A stretch of DNA of 64,000 bases from Janthinobacterium rivuli (GCF_029690045.1 NZ_CP121464.1:2728001-2792000), one strand, 5' to 3'. Positions 1 to 9,113 are shown, numbered from the stretch's first letter. Notes: a model not told the origin generated them from the sequence alone. A program made the numbers and translations.

Positions 1-77
1 ATGGCGGCGGCAAAGATGACGACGGCCAAGGCCAGCACCACCAGCACGTGTTCGAACAGGCGTAGCCGCAGTTTCAT
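1..77 (-). CDS. N-terminus of an unidentified membrane protein (cut by window edge)
   Basis: Only the first 25 codons lie in the window. The reading frame opens with ATG at 77-75 and reads MKLRLRLFEHVLVVLALAVV and then IFAAA: a short basic start followed by one hydrophobic segment. That is the usual look of an uncleaved signal anchor or first membrane helix, for example of a sensor kinase or chemoreceptor. No clear Shine-Dalgarno precedes it. The family cannot be named from this fragment, and it could be chance. Confidence 0.4.
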   Translation of the reverse strand, partial: MKLRLRLFEHVLVVLALAVVIFAAA

Positions 78-208
78 GTTGGACTTGGCAAGGTTGGGAA
101 GATTCCCGAGCCTTGAAGTTATCAGTCCATCATGGTGCGGCTTTGCGCTGCGACAAAGTCGCCCCTGATAGTATCAAAGTCGTGTTGCTGCCGGAAAAAT
201 GCGGCATC

Positions 209-748
209 TCAGGCCATGGCTTGCGTGTTGCGCCGCTCAAAATACAGCAAGTCCGACCAGGCATTCTGGAAAAACATGGCTTGTTCCGACTTGCCATACT
301 GATGAAAGCCGTTGCGCTGCATGACGGCGACCGAGCCCAGGTTTTGCGGCCGCGCCGTCGCTTCCAGGCGCCACAGTTCCAGTGGGCCGAAAGCCTCTTC
401 CAGCAGCAGGGCCACCACGCGGGTGGCGTAGCCGCGTCCGCCGAACCGTTCGCCGATGCGGTAACCGAGCGTTGCTTTATTGAAATAGGGGCGGGTAACG
501 GCCGTCAGGTTGACCCGGCCGATGATTTGCCCGTCCAGTTTTGCCAGGTACTGGTAGGCGCGGTCTTGCTGGCGCTCGCGCTGTGCCTGCTCGATGGCGG
601 CGGCGATGGCTTCCTGGTGATAGTAGGATGGCGCGCGCGCCGTGACCCAGTTTTCAAAATACGCGCGGTTTTCGAGTTCAAAGGCCAGCAAGGCGGGAAG
701 GTCGCTGCTGGCCGGCGGGTGTAGCTGAAGGCGGTCGAGGTCTGGCAT
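209..748 (-). CDS. GNAT family N-acetyltransferase (RimJ/RimL type)
   Basis: A 179-residue single-domain GNAT protein. The acetyl-CoA pyrophosphate-binding loop is visible as RFGGRGYATR (about residues 101-110), followed by the helix AVALLLEEAFG-like segment and the strand LEATARPQNLGSVAVMQRNGF, where N and the NxxSxxVxxxxGF pattern are typical of the RimJ/RimL (ribosomal-protein alanine acetyltransferase) branch. Such enzymes transfer acetyl groups to protein N-termini, antibiotics or small amines; the substrate here cannot be told. It is transcribed away from the VOC gene, with 83 bp between the two starts. Family assignment is firm, specific function unknown. Confidence 0.88.
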   Translation of the reverse strand: MPDLDRLQLHPPASSDLPALLAFELENRAYFENWVTARAPSYYHQEAIAAAIEQAQRERQQDRAYQYLAKLDGQIIGRVNLTAVTRPYFNKATLGYRIGERFGGRGYATRVVALLLEEAFGPLELWRLEATARPQNLGSVAVMQRNGFHQYGKSEQAMFFQNAWSDLLYFERRNTQAMA

Positions 749-769
749 GGGAGCGTGTCCAAAAGCGAT

Positions 770-792
770 GCGCCATTATAATCAGCTGGCGC
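770..792. promoter_or_regulatory. TATAAT box inside a short inverted repeat between divergent genes
   Basis: In the 83-bp divergent gap there is a perfect TATAAT at 777-782, flanked by GCGCCA (770-775) and TGGCGC (787-792), a 6-bp inverted repeat. The hexamer could serve as -10 for the rightward VOC gene, and the repeat could be an operator. No convincing -35 is seen. Confidence 0.35.
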
Positions 793-831
793 ATTTCGCC
801 GCACACCTGCCTGAATTCATCAAGGAGCAGC

Positions 832-1224
832 ATGCTGTCCCATATTTGCCTCGGCACCAACGACTTTCCACGCGCCTACGTCTTCTACACGACCCTGCTG
901 GGAGAACTCGGCTTGATCGAGAAATTCCACGACCCGGCCAAACCCTGGGCCGGCTGGATGGCGAACGAGGCGCCGCGCCCCCTGTTGGTGCTGACGGTGC
1001 CGCATGACGGCTTGCCGGCCGCGCCCGGCAACGGACAGATGACGGCCTTGCTGGCGGCCAGCCGCGCCCAGGTGGACCGCTGCTACCAGGCTGCGCTGGC
1101 GCTGGGCGCCGCGTGCGAAGGGCCGCCCGGCTTGCGCCCCGATTACCACGCCCATTACTATGGCGCCTACTTCCGCGACCTCGATGGCAACAAGCTGTGC
1201 GTCTGCTGCCACGCCGGGGAATGA
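832..1224 (+). CDS. VOC (glyoxalase/bleomycin-resistance fold) family protein
   Basis: A 130-residue vicinal-oxygen-chelate protein: the first beta strand MLSHICLGTNDFPRAYVFYTTLLG and the closing strand YFRDLDGNKLCVCC show the paired beta-alpha-beta-beta-beta modules. His4 is the normal first metal ligand of the family. The position usually filled by Glu in the closing GNK-x-E motif is Cys here (GNKLCV), so metal binding may differ from glyoxalase I. Members act as glyoxalases, dioxygenases or binding proteins; no substrate can be given. The start has GGAG (822-825, in aaggagcagc) upstream. It is convergent with the DinB gene, with stops about 2 bp apart. Confidence 0.85.
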   Translation: MLSHICLGTNDFPRAYVFYTTLLGELGLIEKFHDPAKPWAGWMANEAPRPLLVLTVPHDGLPAAPGNGQMTALLAASRAQVDRCYQAALALGAACEGPPGLRPDYHAHYYGAYFRDLDGNKLCVCCHAGE

Positions 1225-1225
1225 C

Positions 1226-1810
1226 TCAGCGCTGGCCCCAGACGGCGTCTTCCGTCCAGCCCAGCTCCGCAAAATCCTGCGCCCGCTCGTCCGCCTCGCC
1301 GGCGCAATAGAACTCGTCGAGCTGGGGCGGCGCGATGCGCGTGCCGGCCAGCATGGCGTGCACTTGCCCCCGGTGGTGGATCTGGTGCTGGAACAGATGC
1401 GCCAGCATGCGCAGTCGCGTGTCGACTTGCGGCGTGTCGCGCAATATCGTCACGGGCCGCGCCAGGTCCGCATCGCACAGGCTGCGGCAATGGGCAATCA
1501 GGCGCAGGTCCGACGCGCACTGCGCCGCGTGAAGGGCCGCGCAGTCGGTAAATGGCTCGTCCTTTTCAAAGAAGACATAGCAGTCGGCATGCGGCGCTTC
1601 GCCGCGCAGCTCGCGTTCGAGCGCATCGAGGTAAAACCAGTCGCATGTGAGGATATGGTTCAGGGTGGACTGGATGGTGGGGAAAAAGCTGACGCGCGTG
1701 GCCTGGAACTCGGCCTGGCTCAGCTGTCCGCAAGCCTTCAGCAGGCGGTGGTTGGCCCAGGCGTTGTTGCAGGCCTGAGCGGTGATGTACTGGGCAAGCA
1801 TATTGCTCAT
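1226..1810 (-). CDS. DinB-fold damage-inducible family protein
   Basis: A 194-residue protein of the DinB/YfiT-like four-helix-bundle superfamily, which binds a divalent metal through three histidines and is often used by thiol-dependent transferases. The likely ligands are visible: His52 in LNHIL and the cluster HQIHHRGQVH around residues 142-151. The phrase HHRGQVHAML is characteristic of the family. No thiol cofactor or substrate can be inferred. No LexA box was noticed upstream, so damage induction should not be assumed. The family call is secure, the function open. Confidence 0.88.
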   Translation of the reverse strand: MSNMLAQYITAQACNNAWANHRLLKACGQLSQAEFQATRVSFFPTIQSTLNHILTCDWFYLDALERELRGEAPHADCYVFFEKDEPFTDCAALHAAQCASDLRLIAHCRSLCDADLARPVTILRDTPQVDTRLRMLAHLFQHQIHHRGQVHAMLAGTRIAPPQLDEFYCAGEADERAQDFAELGWTEDAVWGQR

Positions 1811-1970
1811 GATTTACCTTGCAAAGCAGGGAAGCTGCGAGAGCGCCACTGTAACACTTTGCGGCAGATGAACAACGCCGGTCACGCCCGCCGCACCGGC
1901 ACGGCTGTCATCAAGTAAAATCGCGGGGCGGATGTCGCGATAGTGATGCAGATAGGGCTGGAAGAATAAA

Positions 1971-2975
1971 ATGGGTTGGATAGGAAAATTACTGAACGGC
2001 GGCGACGAAAAAAATAAGCTTGCGCCCCTCACGGCAGCGGCGGCGCCCGAGATGGCACGGCAGCCAGCCACCATCACCGAAATCGATGCCATCTACTACC
2101 GCTGGCTGGCGGCCGCCGGTTCGGCGCAGGCGACAAAGCAGGCGGAACAGCAGATTCTGGACGAATTGACGCGCCTGGCCAGTGAGCCGATCGCTGGCGC
2201 CGCGCTGATACCGCGCATTCCGGCCATCATTCCGCAGTTGATGCGGACCTTGCAAAATGAAAACATGAGCGCGGCGGAGCTGTCGCGCCAGCTGGCCCAG
2301 GACGTGCTGCTGGTCGCCGAGGTCTACCGTGAAGCGAACCGGCCCCGCTACCATTCGCGCTACAACGCCAGCCCGTCGATCAACAACATGGAAGGCGCCA
2401 TCATGCTGCTTGGGCAAAACGGCATGCGCATGCTGCTGGCCCGCGTCGCCTTCCGTCCCATCGTCAGCATGCAAAGCGGTGGACTGACCATACGTACGGC
2501 GCCGCTGATCTGGCGCCAGTCCGAGAAATGCGCGCTGGCGGCCAACCTGGTCGCGCCGGCCATGCAGGCCAACGCCTTCGACGCCTATCTGGCGGGACTG
2601 ATGGCCAATGTCGGCCTGGTGGTGGCGTTCCGCCTGATCGACCAGATGCATGCGCCCGACGCCTTCCCGCAATCGGACGCCTTCATCGCCCAGGTGTTTG
2701 CCCAAGCGCGCATCCTGTCGGTCCGGATCGCCGAATTATGGGAGTTTCCCGAGTCCGTGACCCGCGCGATCGGGCATGCGGGCGTCGATGCCCACGACGA
2801 TGCCGATCCGCAGGCCCGAGCGCTGGCGCTGGGCGACCGCTTGAGCAAACTGCGCATGCTGGTCGATACGGGCCGCTTTCCTGCCGACCATCCCTTCGTG
2901 ATGACCGGACTGGGCAAGAGTGAGCTGCTGGTGTTCGACAAGCTGGCCGACGAGGACGAAGACGAGGAGGAGTAA
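1971..2975 (+). CDS. HDOD domain-containing signalling protein
   Basis: A 334-residue cytoplasmic protein whose central part (about 75-270) resembles the HDOD domain: IPRIPAIIPQLMRTL at the front, SAAELSRQLAQDVLLVAEV, then SINNMEGAIMLLGQNGMRMLL, and YLAGLMANVGLVVAFRLID. HDOD proteins are HD-type domains without catalytic metal residues that take part in chemotaxis, c-di-GMP and stress signalling. The N-terminal 60 residues are low-complexity, and the C-terminus is a short acidic tail of alternating Asp/Glu. ATG at 1971 is preceded by GGAAGAA. It stands alone and converges on livF (24-bp gap). Confidence 0.82.
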   Translation: MGWIGKLLNGGDEKNKLAPLTAAAAPEMARQPATITEIDAIYYRWLAAAGSAQATKQAEQQILDELTRLASEPIAGAALIPRIPAIIPQLMRTLQNENMSAAELSRQLAQDVLLVAEVYREANRPRYHSRYNASPSINNMEGAIMLLGQNGMRMLLARVAFRPIVSMQSGGLTIRTAPLIWRQSEKCALAANLVAPAMQANAFDAYLAGLMANVGLVVAFRLIDQMHAPDAFPQSDAFIAQVFAQARILSVRIAELWEFPESVTRAIGHAGVDAHDDADPQARALALGDRLSKLRMLVDTGRFPADHPFVMTGLGKSELLVFDKLADEDEDEEE

Positions 2976-2998
2976 TAGCCGCATGCAGCGGATATCAC

Positions 2999-3700
2999 TC
3001 AGCGCGCAAAATACAGTTCGTGCAGGTGCTCGAGGTCGACCTCGGAAGCCGCCTGCGACAGCGCCACTTTGCCGCTTTGCATCAGATACACGTGATCGGC
3101 CACGCCCACGGCGCGCGCCGTGTTCTGTTCGACGAGGATGATGGTGCGCCGGCCGTCGTTCAGGCGCGCGAGGATCTCGAACAGCTCGTTGACCACCAGC
3201 GGCGCCAGGCCCAGCGACGGCTCGTCGATGATCAGCAGCGACGGGTCCGACATCAGGCCCCGCGCCATGGCCAGCATCTGCGCCTCGCCTCCGGAGAGCG
3301 ATCCGGCCAGCTGCTTGCGGCGCTCGTGCAGGCGCGGGAACATGGCGTAGGCTTCGGCCAGGCGCGCCGGCATGTGACTGCGGTGCTCCTTCGGAAACGC
3401 GCCCATGATCAGGTTTTCTTCCACGCTCATGTCGCGAAACGTCATGCGCCCCTCGGGTATCATCGTCACCCTGGCGTCGCTCATTTTCCACGTCGGCGTG
3501 CCGTTGATGGACTGGCCATCGAGCGCGATGCTGCCCGCGCCTACGGGCAGCAGGCCCATGATGGCGCGCAGCAGGGTGGTCTTGCCGGCCCCGTTCGGGC
3601 CGATGATGGTGGTCAGCTTGCCCTTCTGGATAGCCAGCGACACATCCCACAGCACATTGATGGCGCCATAACCGGCGCGCAGGTTTTCTATCTCAAGCAT
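2999..3700 (-). CDS. livF: Branched-chain-type ABC transporter ATPase (LivF-like)
   Basis: A 233-residue ABC ATPase, last gene of the livKHMGF-like set. Walker A is GPNGAGKTT (about 34-42), the signature is LSGGEAQMLAMARGL, Walker B LLIIDEPSLGLAPL, and the H-loop region IILVEQN. Length and the ENLRAGYG start are those of LivF. With LivG it energises import through LivH/LivM. The start codon overlaps the end of livG by 8 bp, so the two are translationally coupled. The substrate is set by the binding protein and is probably a carboxylate rather than leucine, given the adjacent acyl-CoA genes (inference). Confidence 0.94.
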   Translation of the reverse strand: MLEIENLRAGYGAINVLWDVSLAIQKGKLTTIIGPNGAGKTTLLRAIMGLLPVGAGSIALDGQSINGTPTWKMSDARVTMIPEGRMTFRDMSVEENLIMGAFPKEHRSHMPARLAEAYAMFPRLHERRKQLAGSLSGGEAQMLAMARGLMSDPSLLIIDEPSLGLAPLVVNELFEILARLNDGRRTIILVEQNTARAVGVADHVYLMQSGKVALSQAASEVDLEHLHELYFAR

Positions 3701-4406
3701 GGGCTGCCCCTGTATAACTTTCGATCACGGCCGGATCGCGGAAGACGGCGTCCGGCGTGCCATCGGCGATCAGTTGGCCAAAATTGAGCACGGCCACGCG
3801 CTGGCACAGATTGCTGATGGTTTCGATATCGTGTTCGATCATGACGATGCCCACGCCAAAGGCGGTGTGCAAGTCCTTCAGCATGCCCATGAAGCGGCGC
3901 TTGCCGTTCGTTTCCAGGCCGGCCAGCACTTCGTCGAGCAGCAGCAGCTTCGGGTTGGTCGCCAGCGCCTTGGCCACTTCCAGCGCTTTCAATTCCGTCA
4001 GCGCCAGTTCGCTGGCCGCGTCGCGCCCGGCCTTGTCCGCCAGGCTCGTGAAATCGAGGATTTCATCGATCTTGCGCTGGTCTACCTTGCCGGTGCCGAA
4101 GCGCTGCGCGACGACGAGGTTTTCGCGCACCGTCAGTTCATGCATCGGTTGCGGAATCTGGAAAGTGCGGCCCAGCCCCAGGCGCGCGCGCTGGTACATG
4201 GGCGTAGCCATGATGTCGCGTCCCTCGAAGCGGATGCAGCCGCTGGTGGGGCGCACCAGGCCGGAAATCGCGTTGAACAGGGTGGTCTTGCCGGCGCCAT
4301 TCGCGCCCACCAGGCCGATCACGTCGTGGCTGCCCACCTTTAACGTGACGGAATCAACGGCCGTCAGGCCGCCGAAACGCACGGATACATTATCGAGTTC
4401 AAGCAT
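3693..4406 (-). CDS. livG: Branched-chain-type ABC transporter ATPase (LivG-like) with atypical signature motif
   Basis: A 237-residue ABC ATPase. Walker A GANGAGKTT (34-42) and the H-loop region VMIEHDIETI are normal. The ABC signature expected as LSGGQ or similar reads LALTELKALEVAKAL, and Walker B ends in LLLLDEVLAGL instead of DEP. Such degenerate signatures occur in a subgroup of LivG homologues where the partner ATPase keeps a canonical motif, as LivF does here. The gene overlaps livM by 8 bp and livF by 8 bp, in keeping with one polycistronic, coupled operon. Confidence 0.92.
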   Translation of the reverse strand: MLELDNVSVRFGGLTAVDSVTLKVGSHDVIGLVGANGAGKTTLFNAISGLVRPTSGCIRFEGRDIMATPMYQRARLGLGRTFQIPQPMHELTVRENLVVAQRFGTGKVDQRKIDEILDFTSLADKAGRDAASELALTELKALEVAKALATNPKLLLLDEVLAGLETNGKRRFMGMLKDLHTAFGVGIVMIEHDIETISNLCQRVAVLNFGQLIADGTPDAVFRDPAVIESYTGAAHA

Positions 4407-5361
4407 GTGCTTTCTCCTTCGCGTTGAACAGTTTGCGGAGCAGCGGCAGCAAGCCGTTCGGACTGAAGACGATCATCGCCACCAGCAGCACGCCCAGCAC
4501 CAGCTGGTGGCCAGTGGGGATCAGCGACTTGAAGATCAGCTGGTCAACCAGGTAGACCACCACGGCGCCCAGCACGGGGCCGAGTATCGTGCGGTAGCCG
4601 CCGAAGATGGCCGCCACGATCGGTAACGTGACCCACAGGCTGTTGAAGGCGTAGTCCGGTTCCAGGAAGTTGATGTAGTGGGCATTGAAGGCGCCGAACA
4701 GGCCCGCCATGAAGGCCGACACGAGCAGCATGGCGCCTTTCAGCAAGGTGCTGTTGACGCCGACGACGCGCGTGGCGTCTTCGCTGTCGTGCATGGCGCG
4801 CAGGGCGATGCCGTAATGGCTGGCGCGGATGCGGCTATAGGCAAATGCGCATGCCACCACCAGGGTCAGCACGACCAGGTAGGCGCCCGTCTTGTTGGCC
4901 AGATCGAAGCCCAAGACGGTGGGCAAGGTGGGAATATTATTGATGCCGCCGGCGCCGCCCGTGACCGAACTCCATTCCGTGGCCAGGATGCGGAAGATGT
5001 GCGCGTAGGCGAGGATGGCCAGCGCAAAATACGGCCCGCGCAGGCGCAGTACGGGCAGCATGATGACGGCAGCGATGGCCGCGCCCGCGCCGCCCAGCAG
5101 CATGGCGGCAAACACGGGCAGGCCCAGTTTCACGGTGGCCAGCGCGGAGGCATACGCGCCCACGCCGAAGAAGGCCGCATGGCCGAAGCTGACCATGCCG
5201 CCCAGGTTCCCCAGCAGGGCCCAGGACATGGCCACGCCGCCGATGATCAGGGCCGCCACCACCATGCTCATCACATACTGGTTGGCGCCCAGGGCCAGCG
5301 GCACGGCGACGTAGGCGGCCAGCAGCAGGCCCGCCGTGGAGATCAGTGTCGAGCGCTTCAT
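4399..5361 (-). CDS. livM: Branched-chain-type ABC transporter permease (LivM-like)
   Basis: A 320-residue integral membrane permease. I place the start at ATG 5361-5359, which overlaps the livH stop codon (ATGA), because the longer open frame upstream only shadows livH. The protein has about eight to ten hydrophobic helices and the LivM hallmark stretch SFGHAAFFGVGAYASAL, plus GGIN and a late YRTILGPVLGAVVVYLV segment. It forms the channel with LivH. ATG-TGA overlap on one side and an 8-bp overlap with livG on the other support co-translation. Confidence 0.93.
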   Translation of the reverse strand: MKRSTLISTAGLLLAAYVAVPLALGANQYVMSMVVAALIIGGVAMSWALLGNLGGMVSFGHAAFFGVGAYASALATVKLGLPVFAAMLLGGAGAAIAAVIMLPVLRLRGPYFALAILAYAHIFRILATEWSSVTGGAGGINNIPTLPTVLGFDLANKTGAYLVVLTLVVACAFAYSRIRASHYGIALRAMHDSEDATRVVGVNSTLLKGAMLLVSAFMAGLFGAFNAHYINFLEPDYAFNSLWVTLPIVAAIFGGYRTILGPVLGAVVVYLVDQLIFKSLIPTGHQLVLGVLLVAMIVFSPNGLLPLLRKLFNAKEKAHA

Positions 5362-6230
5362 CCGCGCCTCCGTTGTGCGCCGAACAAGCCGTTCGGCATG
5401 ATGAACAGCACCAGCAGGAACAGCACCATGCCCGACAATTCCTGCAGCGCGGAGCTGGCCAGGGTAACGGTCAGGGCTTCGGCAACGCCCAGCAGCACGG
5501 CGGCCAGCAGCACGCCGGGAATCGAGCCGATGCCGGCCAATACCGTGATGATGAAGGCTTTCACCGTCAGCGCGCCGCCGTAGGCGGGCTGGATCACCCC
5601 ATAGCTGAACAGGGCCACGCCGGCAAACGCAGCCAGGATGCCGGCGACCAGAAAGGACACGAGTTCCGTGCGGCCCGGGTCGATGCCCATCAGCTTGGCC
5701 GCGTCGCGGTTGCTGGAGACGGCGCGCACGGCGCGGCCATACCAGCTGGTGGCCAGCCAGCGCCACAGGGCCGCCATCAGCACCAGGCTGACGCCAAAGA
5801 AAATCACTTCGCTGCGCATGCTGAAAAACGGACCGATTTCAAACCCTTCCTGCAGCCAGCTCGACGACGTCGAGCGGATGTCGGCCTTCCATACGAGCAG
5901 GATGAAATTGGTGAGGATCACGCCGATGCCGTAGGTGAGGATCAGCGAGTTGATTTCGCGGTCTTTCTTGATGCGGCTGACGATCAGGTACACGCCGACG
6001 GACGTGAGGCTGACGATCACCAGCGCGATGGGAATGGCGAACATGGGCCCCAGGCCCAGGCCGGACTCCACGCTGTAGGCGATGTAGGCGGCCAGCAGCA
6101 CCAGTTCGCCGTGCGCCAGGTTGATCACTTTCATGGTGCCGAAGACCAGCGCCAGTCCCAGTGCGATCAGGGCGTAGGAGCCGCCCTGCAGCAAGCCCGA
6201 ATACAGGGCTTGCAAGATTAATTCTGTCAT
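5358..6230 (-). CDS. livH: Branched-chain-type ABC transporter permease (LivH-like)
   Basis: A 290-residue inner-membrane permease. The family motif GLALVFGTMKVINLAHGEL is present near residue 30, followed by several hydrophobic helices and the EAA-like region AFIITVLAGIGSIPGVLLAA. It pairs with LivM. It lies 106 bp downstream of the binding-protein gene; that gap is GC-rich with no recognisable gene. The gene ends in the 4-bp overlap with livM. Confidence 0.94.
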   Translation of the reverse strand: MTELILQALYSGLLQGGSYALIALGLALVFGTMKVINLAHGELVLLAAYIAYSVESGLGLGPMFAIPIALVIVSLTSVGVYLIVSRIKKDREINSLILTYGIGVILTNFILLVWKADIRSTSSSWLQEGFEIGPFFSMRSEVIFFGVSLVLMAALWRWLATSWYGRAVRAVSSNRDAAKLMGIDPGRTELVSFLVAGILAAFAGVALFSYGVIQPAYGGALTVKAFIITVLAGIGSIPGVLLAAVLLGVAEALTVTLASSALQELSGMVLFLLVLFIMPNGLFGAQRRRG

Positions 6231-6336
6231 GTCGTCATCCCGTCAGGCCTCCCTGGCGCACCGCGAAGCTGCGCCAGGACTGCCGTTCATCGGTGCGCGC
6301 CCGGCAGGCGCGCGCGTGTGCAGCGGGAGGCTGCTG

Positions 6337-7503
6337 TTACCAGGGCAGGGCGGGATAGGCCAGCTTGCCCGTCGCGTGTTCCTTCGGCCAAACGATCACC
6401 ACTTTCTTGTCCTGGTGCTGCGCCATGCGGTGCACGAAGTTCTGGTTGTCGCCATTGGCGGCGAACTGCACCCGGCCGATCAGGGTTTCGCGGTCCGTCT
6501 TGCGCATTTCCTCGGCCACGCCGCCTTTCTTGAGCGTGCCCTTGTCGGCCGCGCGCGCGATCGCCTCGAACAGCAGCATCGACTGCACGTAGCCGAACTG
6601 GCCCAGGTAGTCGGGCTCCTTCTTGTACAGTTGCTTGTAGGCGTCGCTGAAGGCCTTGCCGTCGGCCGTCTTGAATTCGGTGGGGAAGGGCAGCAAGGCC
6701 GTGCCGAACACGTTCGGCATCAGGTCGGGAAAATCGGCCGCCATCTTTGGCGTGGCCAGCGACCACACGCCCACCATGGCCTTGATCTTCGGTTTCAGGA
6801 CGCGGGCGGCGCGGATGATGCCCACGTAATCGTTTTCGTAGCCGACCATGGCGACGACTTCCGATTTATCCTGCAGCTTGATCTTGTTGATGATGGGCTT
6901 GAAGTCGGTGATTGCCGGGTCGAACGAGTGCGTCGTCACTTTCACGCCCTTGGCCGCCAGGGCCTTTTCCACATCCTTGGCCAGGCCCGTGGTGGCGTCC
7001 TTGGTCGAATACACGATGGAGACGGACTTGGCGCCCACGTCGGCAAGCAGTCCCAGCATGGCTTTTTCGTAGCCGGCCGTGTTATTGATGCGGAAAAAAT
7101 TCTTGCGTCCGCTGCTCACCAGGCTGTCGTCCACACCGCCCGAGGTGATGTAGACGAGACCCAGTTTATTCGCCGTGTCCGAGGCGGGCGAGATATTGTT
7201 CGAGCCATAGCCGCCCGTGATGGCTACCACGCCCTGGCTGGCCAGCTTTTCCACGGCGGCGATGGCCTTGGCGGGCGCCGATTCGTCGTCGACGGTGATG
7301 ATCTTGATCGTGTGCTTGCCGTTGGTCTTGTTGAAGACTTCGGCCGCGACCATGATCCCTTCCTGCATGCCGGCGCCGACGCGCGCCAGGTTGCCCGTCA
7401 GCGGGATTTCCGCGCCGACCAGGAATTCGTCGGCGCTGGCCTGCGTCATCCAGGCGCTGGCAACCAGCGCTGCCATGGCGATGCGTGTGTAGGTGCGTTT
7501 CAT
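6337..7503 (-). CDS. livK: ABC transporter substrate-binding protein (LivK/Peripla_BP_6 type)
   Basis: A 388-residue periplasmic binding protein. The first 24 residues form a Sec signal peptide (MKRTYTRIAMAALVASAWMT then QASA, cleavage before DEFLVG). The mature protein begins with FLVGAEIPLTGNLARVGAGMQEG, the typical opening of class I branched-chain-type binding proteins, and contains GGYGSNNISPASDTANKLG in the ligand pocket region. It has no lipobox, so it is soluble. The ligand is unknown; the co-transcribed acyl-CoA ligase and dehydrogenase argue for a short or aromatic carboxylate, which is inference. A GGAGG sequence (7508-7512 region, minus strand) precedes the start. Confidence 0.92.
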   Translation of the reverse strand: MKRTYTRIAMAALVASAWMTQASADEFLVGAEIPLTGNLARVGAGMQEGIMVAAEVFNKTNGKHTIKIITVDDESAPAKAIAAVEKLASQGVVAITGGYGSNNISPASDTANKLGLVYITSGGVDDSLVSSGRKNFFRINNTAGYEKAMLGLLADVGAKSVSIVYSTKDATTGLAKDVEKALAAKGVKVTTHSFDPAITDFKPIINKIKLQDKSEVVAMVGYENDYVGIIRAARVLKPKIKAMVGVWSLATPKMAADFPDLMPNVFGTALLPFPTEFKTADGKAFSDAYKQLYKKEPDYLGQFGYVQSMLLFEAIARAADKGTLKKGGVAEEMRKTDRETLIGRVQFAANGDNQNFVHRMAQHQDKKVVIVWPKEHATGKLAYPALPW

Positions 7504-7563
7504 CGTGTCTCCTCCGGTGATGTGGCTTGGTTTTATTGTCGGGTCTGGTACTACATGGTCAAC

Positions 7564-9102
7564 TTATCGTGCATTCTGCGCCATTTGCCGCAGCTGTCCC
7601 TTTAAAATCTTGCCCGTGGCGGCCGCCGGCAGCGCTTCCATGACGATGATGGCGGACGGGCATTTGTACGGCGACAGCGTCTGCGCCAGCCAGGCCTGCA
7701 ATTGTGCCACGCTGGCGGGCTGGCGCGGATCCAGCTCCACATAGGCGATGACGTCCTCGTTGCCATCGTCCACAGTGCGTCCCACCACGGCCGACTGCAC
7801 CACGGACGGGTGGGCGTTCAGGGCCGTTTCCACTTCCAGCGGATACACATTGAAGCCCGAGCGGATGATCAGTTCCTTGGTGCGGCCCACGATGAACAGC
7901 GCGCCGTCCGGGTCCTGGCGCGCCATGTCGCCCGTATTGAGCCAGCCGCCGTCGCGCATGGTGGCCGCCGTCATGGCCGGTTCGCGGTAATAGCCGGCCA
8001 TGATGTTCGGCCCGCGTATCCACAATTCGCCCGGCTCGCCCGGCGCCACGTCCGTGCCGGCCACGTCCACCACGCGCACTTCCACGCCGGGAATCGGCAT
8101 GCCGACGGAATCGTCGCGGCGCGGCGTTTCCAGGCGCGTCTGGCTGATGGTGGGCGCGCTTTCCGTCATGCCGTAGCCATTGTGCAGCGCGGTGCCCAGC
8201 AGCTTTTCCACCTCGTGCTTGAGCGACGGCGCCAGCGGCGAGCCGCCCGCATACGCAAAGCGCAGCCGCGTCGGCAAAGGAGTTTCCGCGCCGCCCAGGG
8301 TTTGCAGCAGCTTGGCGTACATGGCGGGCACGCCCTGCACGATGGTCAGCTCATCGTCCTTCAGCGCCGAGAGCAGGCCGTCGACGGAAAAGCGCGGCAC
8401 CAGGTACAGCGCGGCGCCCGCGTACAGGGTGCCCAGGGCCACCGAGGCGAGGCCGTACACGTGCGAAATCGGCAGCACGCCGTAGGCGCGGTCGGTGCGC
8501 GTCAATCCCCGCAAGGTGCTGGAGACGGCGGCGATGAACAGCAGGTTGCGGTGCGTGAGCATCACGCCTTTCGACTGGCCCGTCGTGCCCGTCGTGTAGA
8601 TCAGCGCGGCCACCTGTTCGTTGCCGGGAACAGTGTCTTCCGCGATGGCCAGTTCGTTCAAGTCGCCCGCCAGCAGCTCGCCCATGCCATCGACCGTGGC
8701 GCTGGCCGCGCCCAGACGTGCGGCATGCGCGGCCGCTTCCGGCGAGGCGCCGGCCAGGAACAGCACGCGCCGCGCGGAACTGTGCGTGGCGATGGTGTCG
8801 ATCTCGCGCGCCGACAGCCGTGCATTGACGTTGACGATCCACGCATCGATGCTGGCGGCAGCAAAAATCAGCGCTACCTGCAGCGCGCCATTTTCGCCCA
8901 CCACCATCAGGCGGTCGCCTGCGCGCACGTCCAGCTGGCGCAGCAGCTGCGCTGCGTTTTCCACACCGTGCTGCAACTGGGTATAGGTCCAGTGGCGGCC
9001 ACCTTCATGCAGCGCCGGCGCATCGGGCGCGCGCGCGGCCCAGTAGGCGGGGATGGCCGACAGGCGTGCTGGCAAGCCGGCCAGCAGGGAAGGGATGTCC
9101 AT
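7564..9102 (-). CDS. AMP-forming acyl-CoA ligase (class I adenylate-forming)
   Basis: A 512-residue ligase that activates a carboxylic acid to acyl-AMP and then acyl-CoA. Conserved cores are visible in order: YTTGTTGQSKGVM (ATP P-loop), NGYGMTES, GWLNTGDMARQDPDG, GRTKELIIRSGFNVYP and, near the C-terminus, PAAATGKILKGQL with the catalytic Lys. An upstream in-frame GTG at 9117 overlaps the preceding stop, but AAGGAGG lies between it and ATG 9102, with 6-nt spacing, so 9102 is the better start. It follows the acyl-CoA dehydrogenase closely and precedes the transporter. The acid is unknown. Confidence 0.92.
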   Translation of the reverse strand: MDIPSLLAGLPARLSAIPAYWAARAPDAPALHEGGRHWTYTQLQHGVENAAQLLRQLDVRAGDRLMVVGENGALQVALIFAAASIDAWIVNVNARLSAREIDTIATHSSARRVLFLAGASPEAAAHAARLGAASATVDGMGELLAGDLNELAIAEDTVPGNEQVAALIYTTGTTGQSKGVMLTHRNLLFIAAVSSTLRGLTRTDRAYGVLPISHVYGLASVALGTLYAGAALYLVPRFSVDGLLSALKDDELTIVQGVPAMYAKLLQTLGGAETPLPTRLRFAYAGGSPLAPSLKHEVEKLLGTALHNGYGMTESAPTISQTRLETPRRDDSVGMPIPGVEVRVVDVAGTDVAPGEPGELWIRGPNIMAGYYREPAMTAATMRDGGWLNTGDMARQDPDGALFIVGRTKELIIRSGFNVYPLEVETALNAHPSVVQSAVVGRTVDDGNEDVIAYVELDPRQPASVAQLQAWLAQTLSPYKCPSAIIVMEALPAAATGKILKGQLRQMAQNAR

Positions 9103-9113
9103 GGCTGCCTCCT

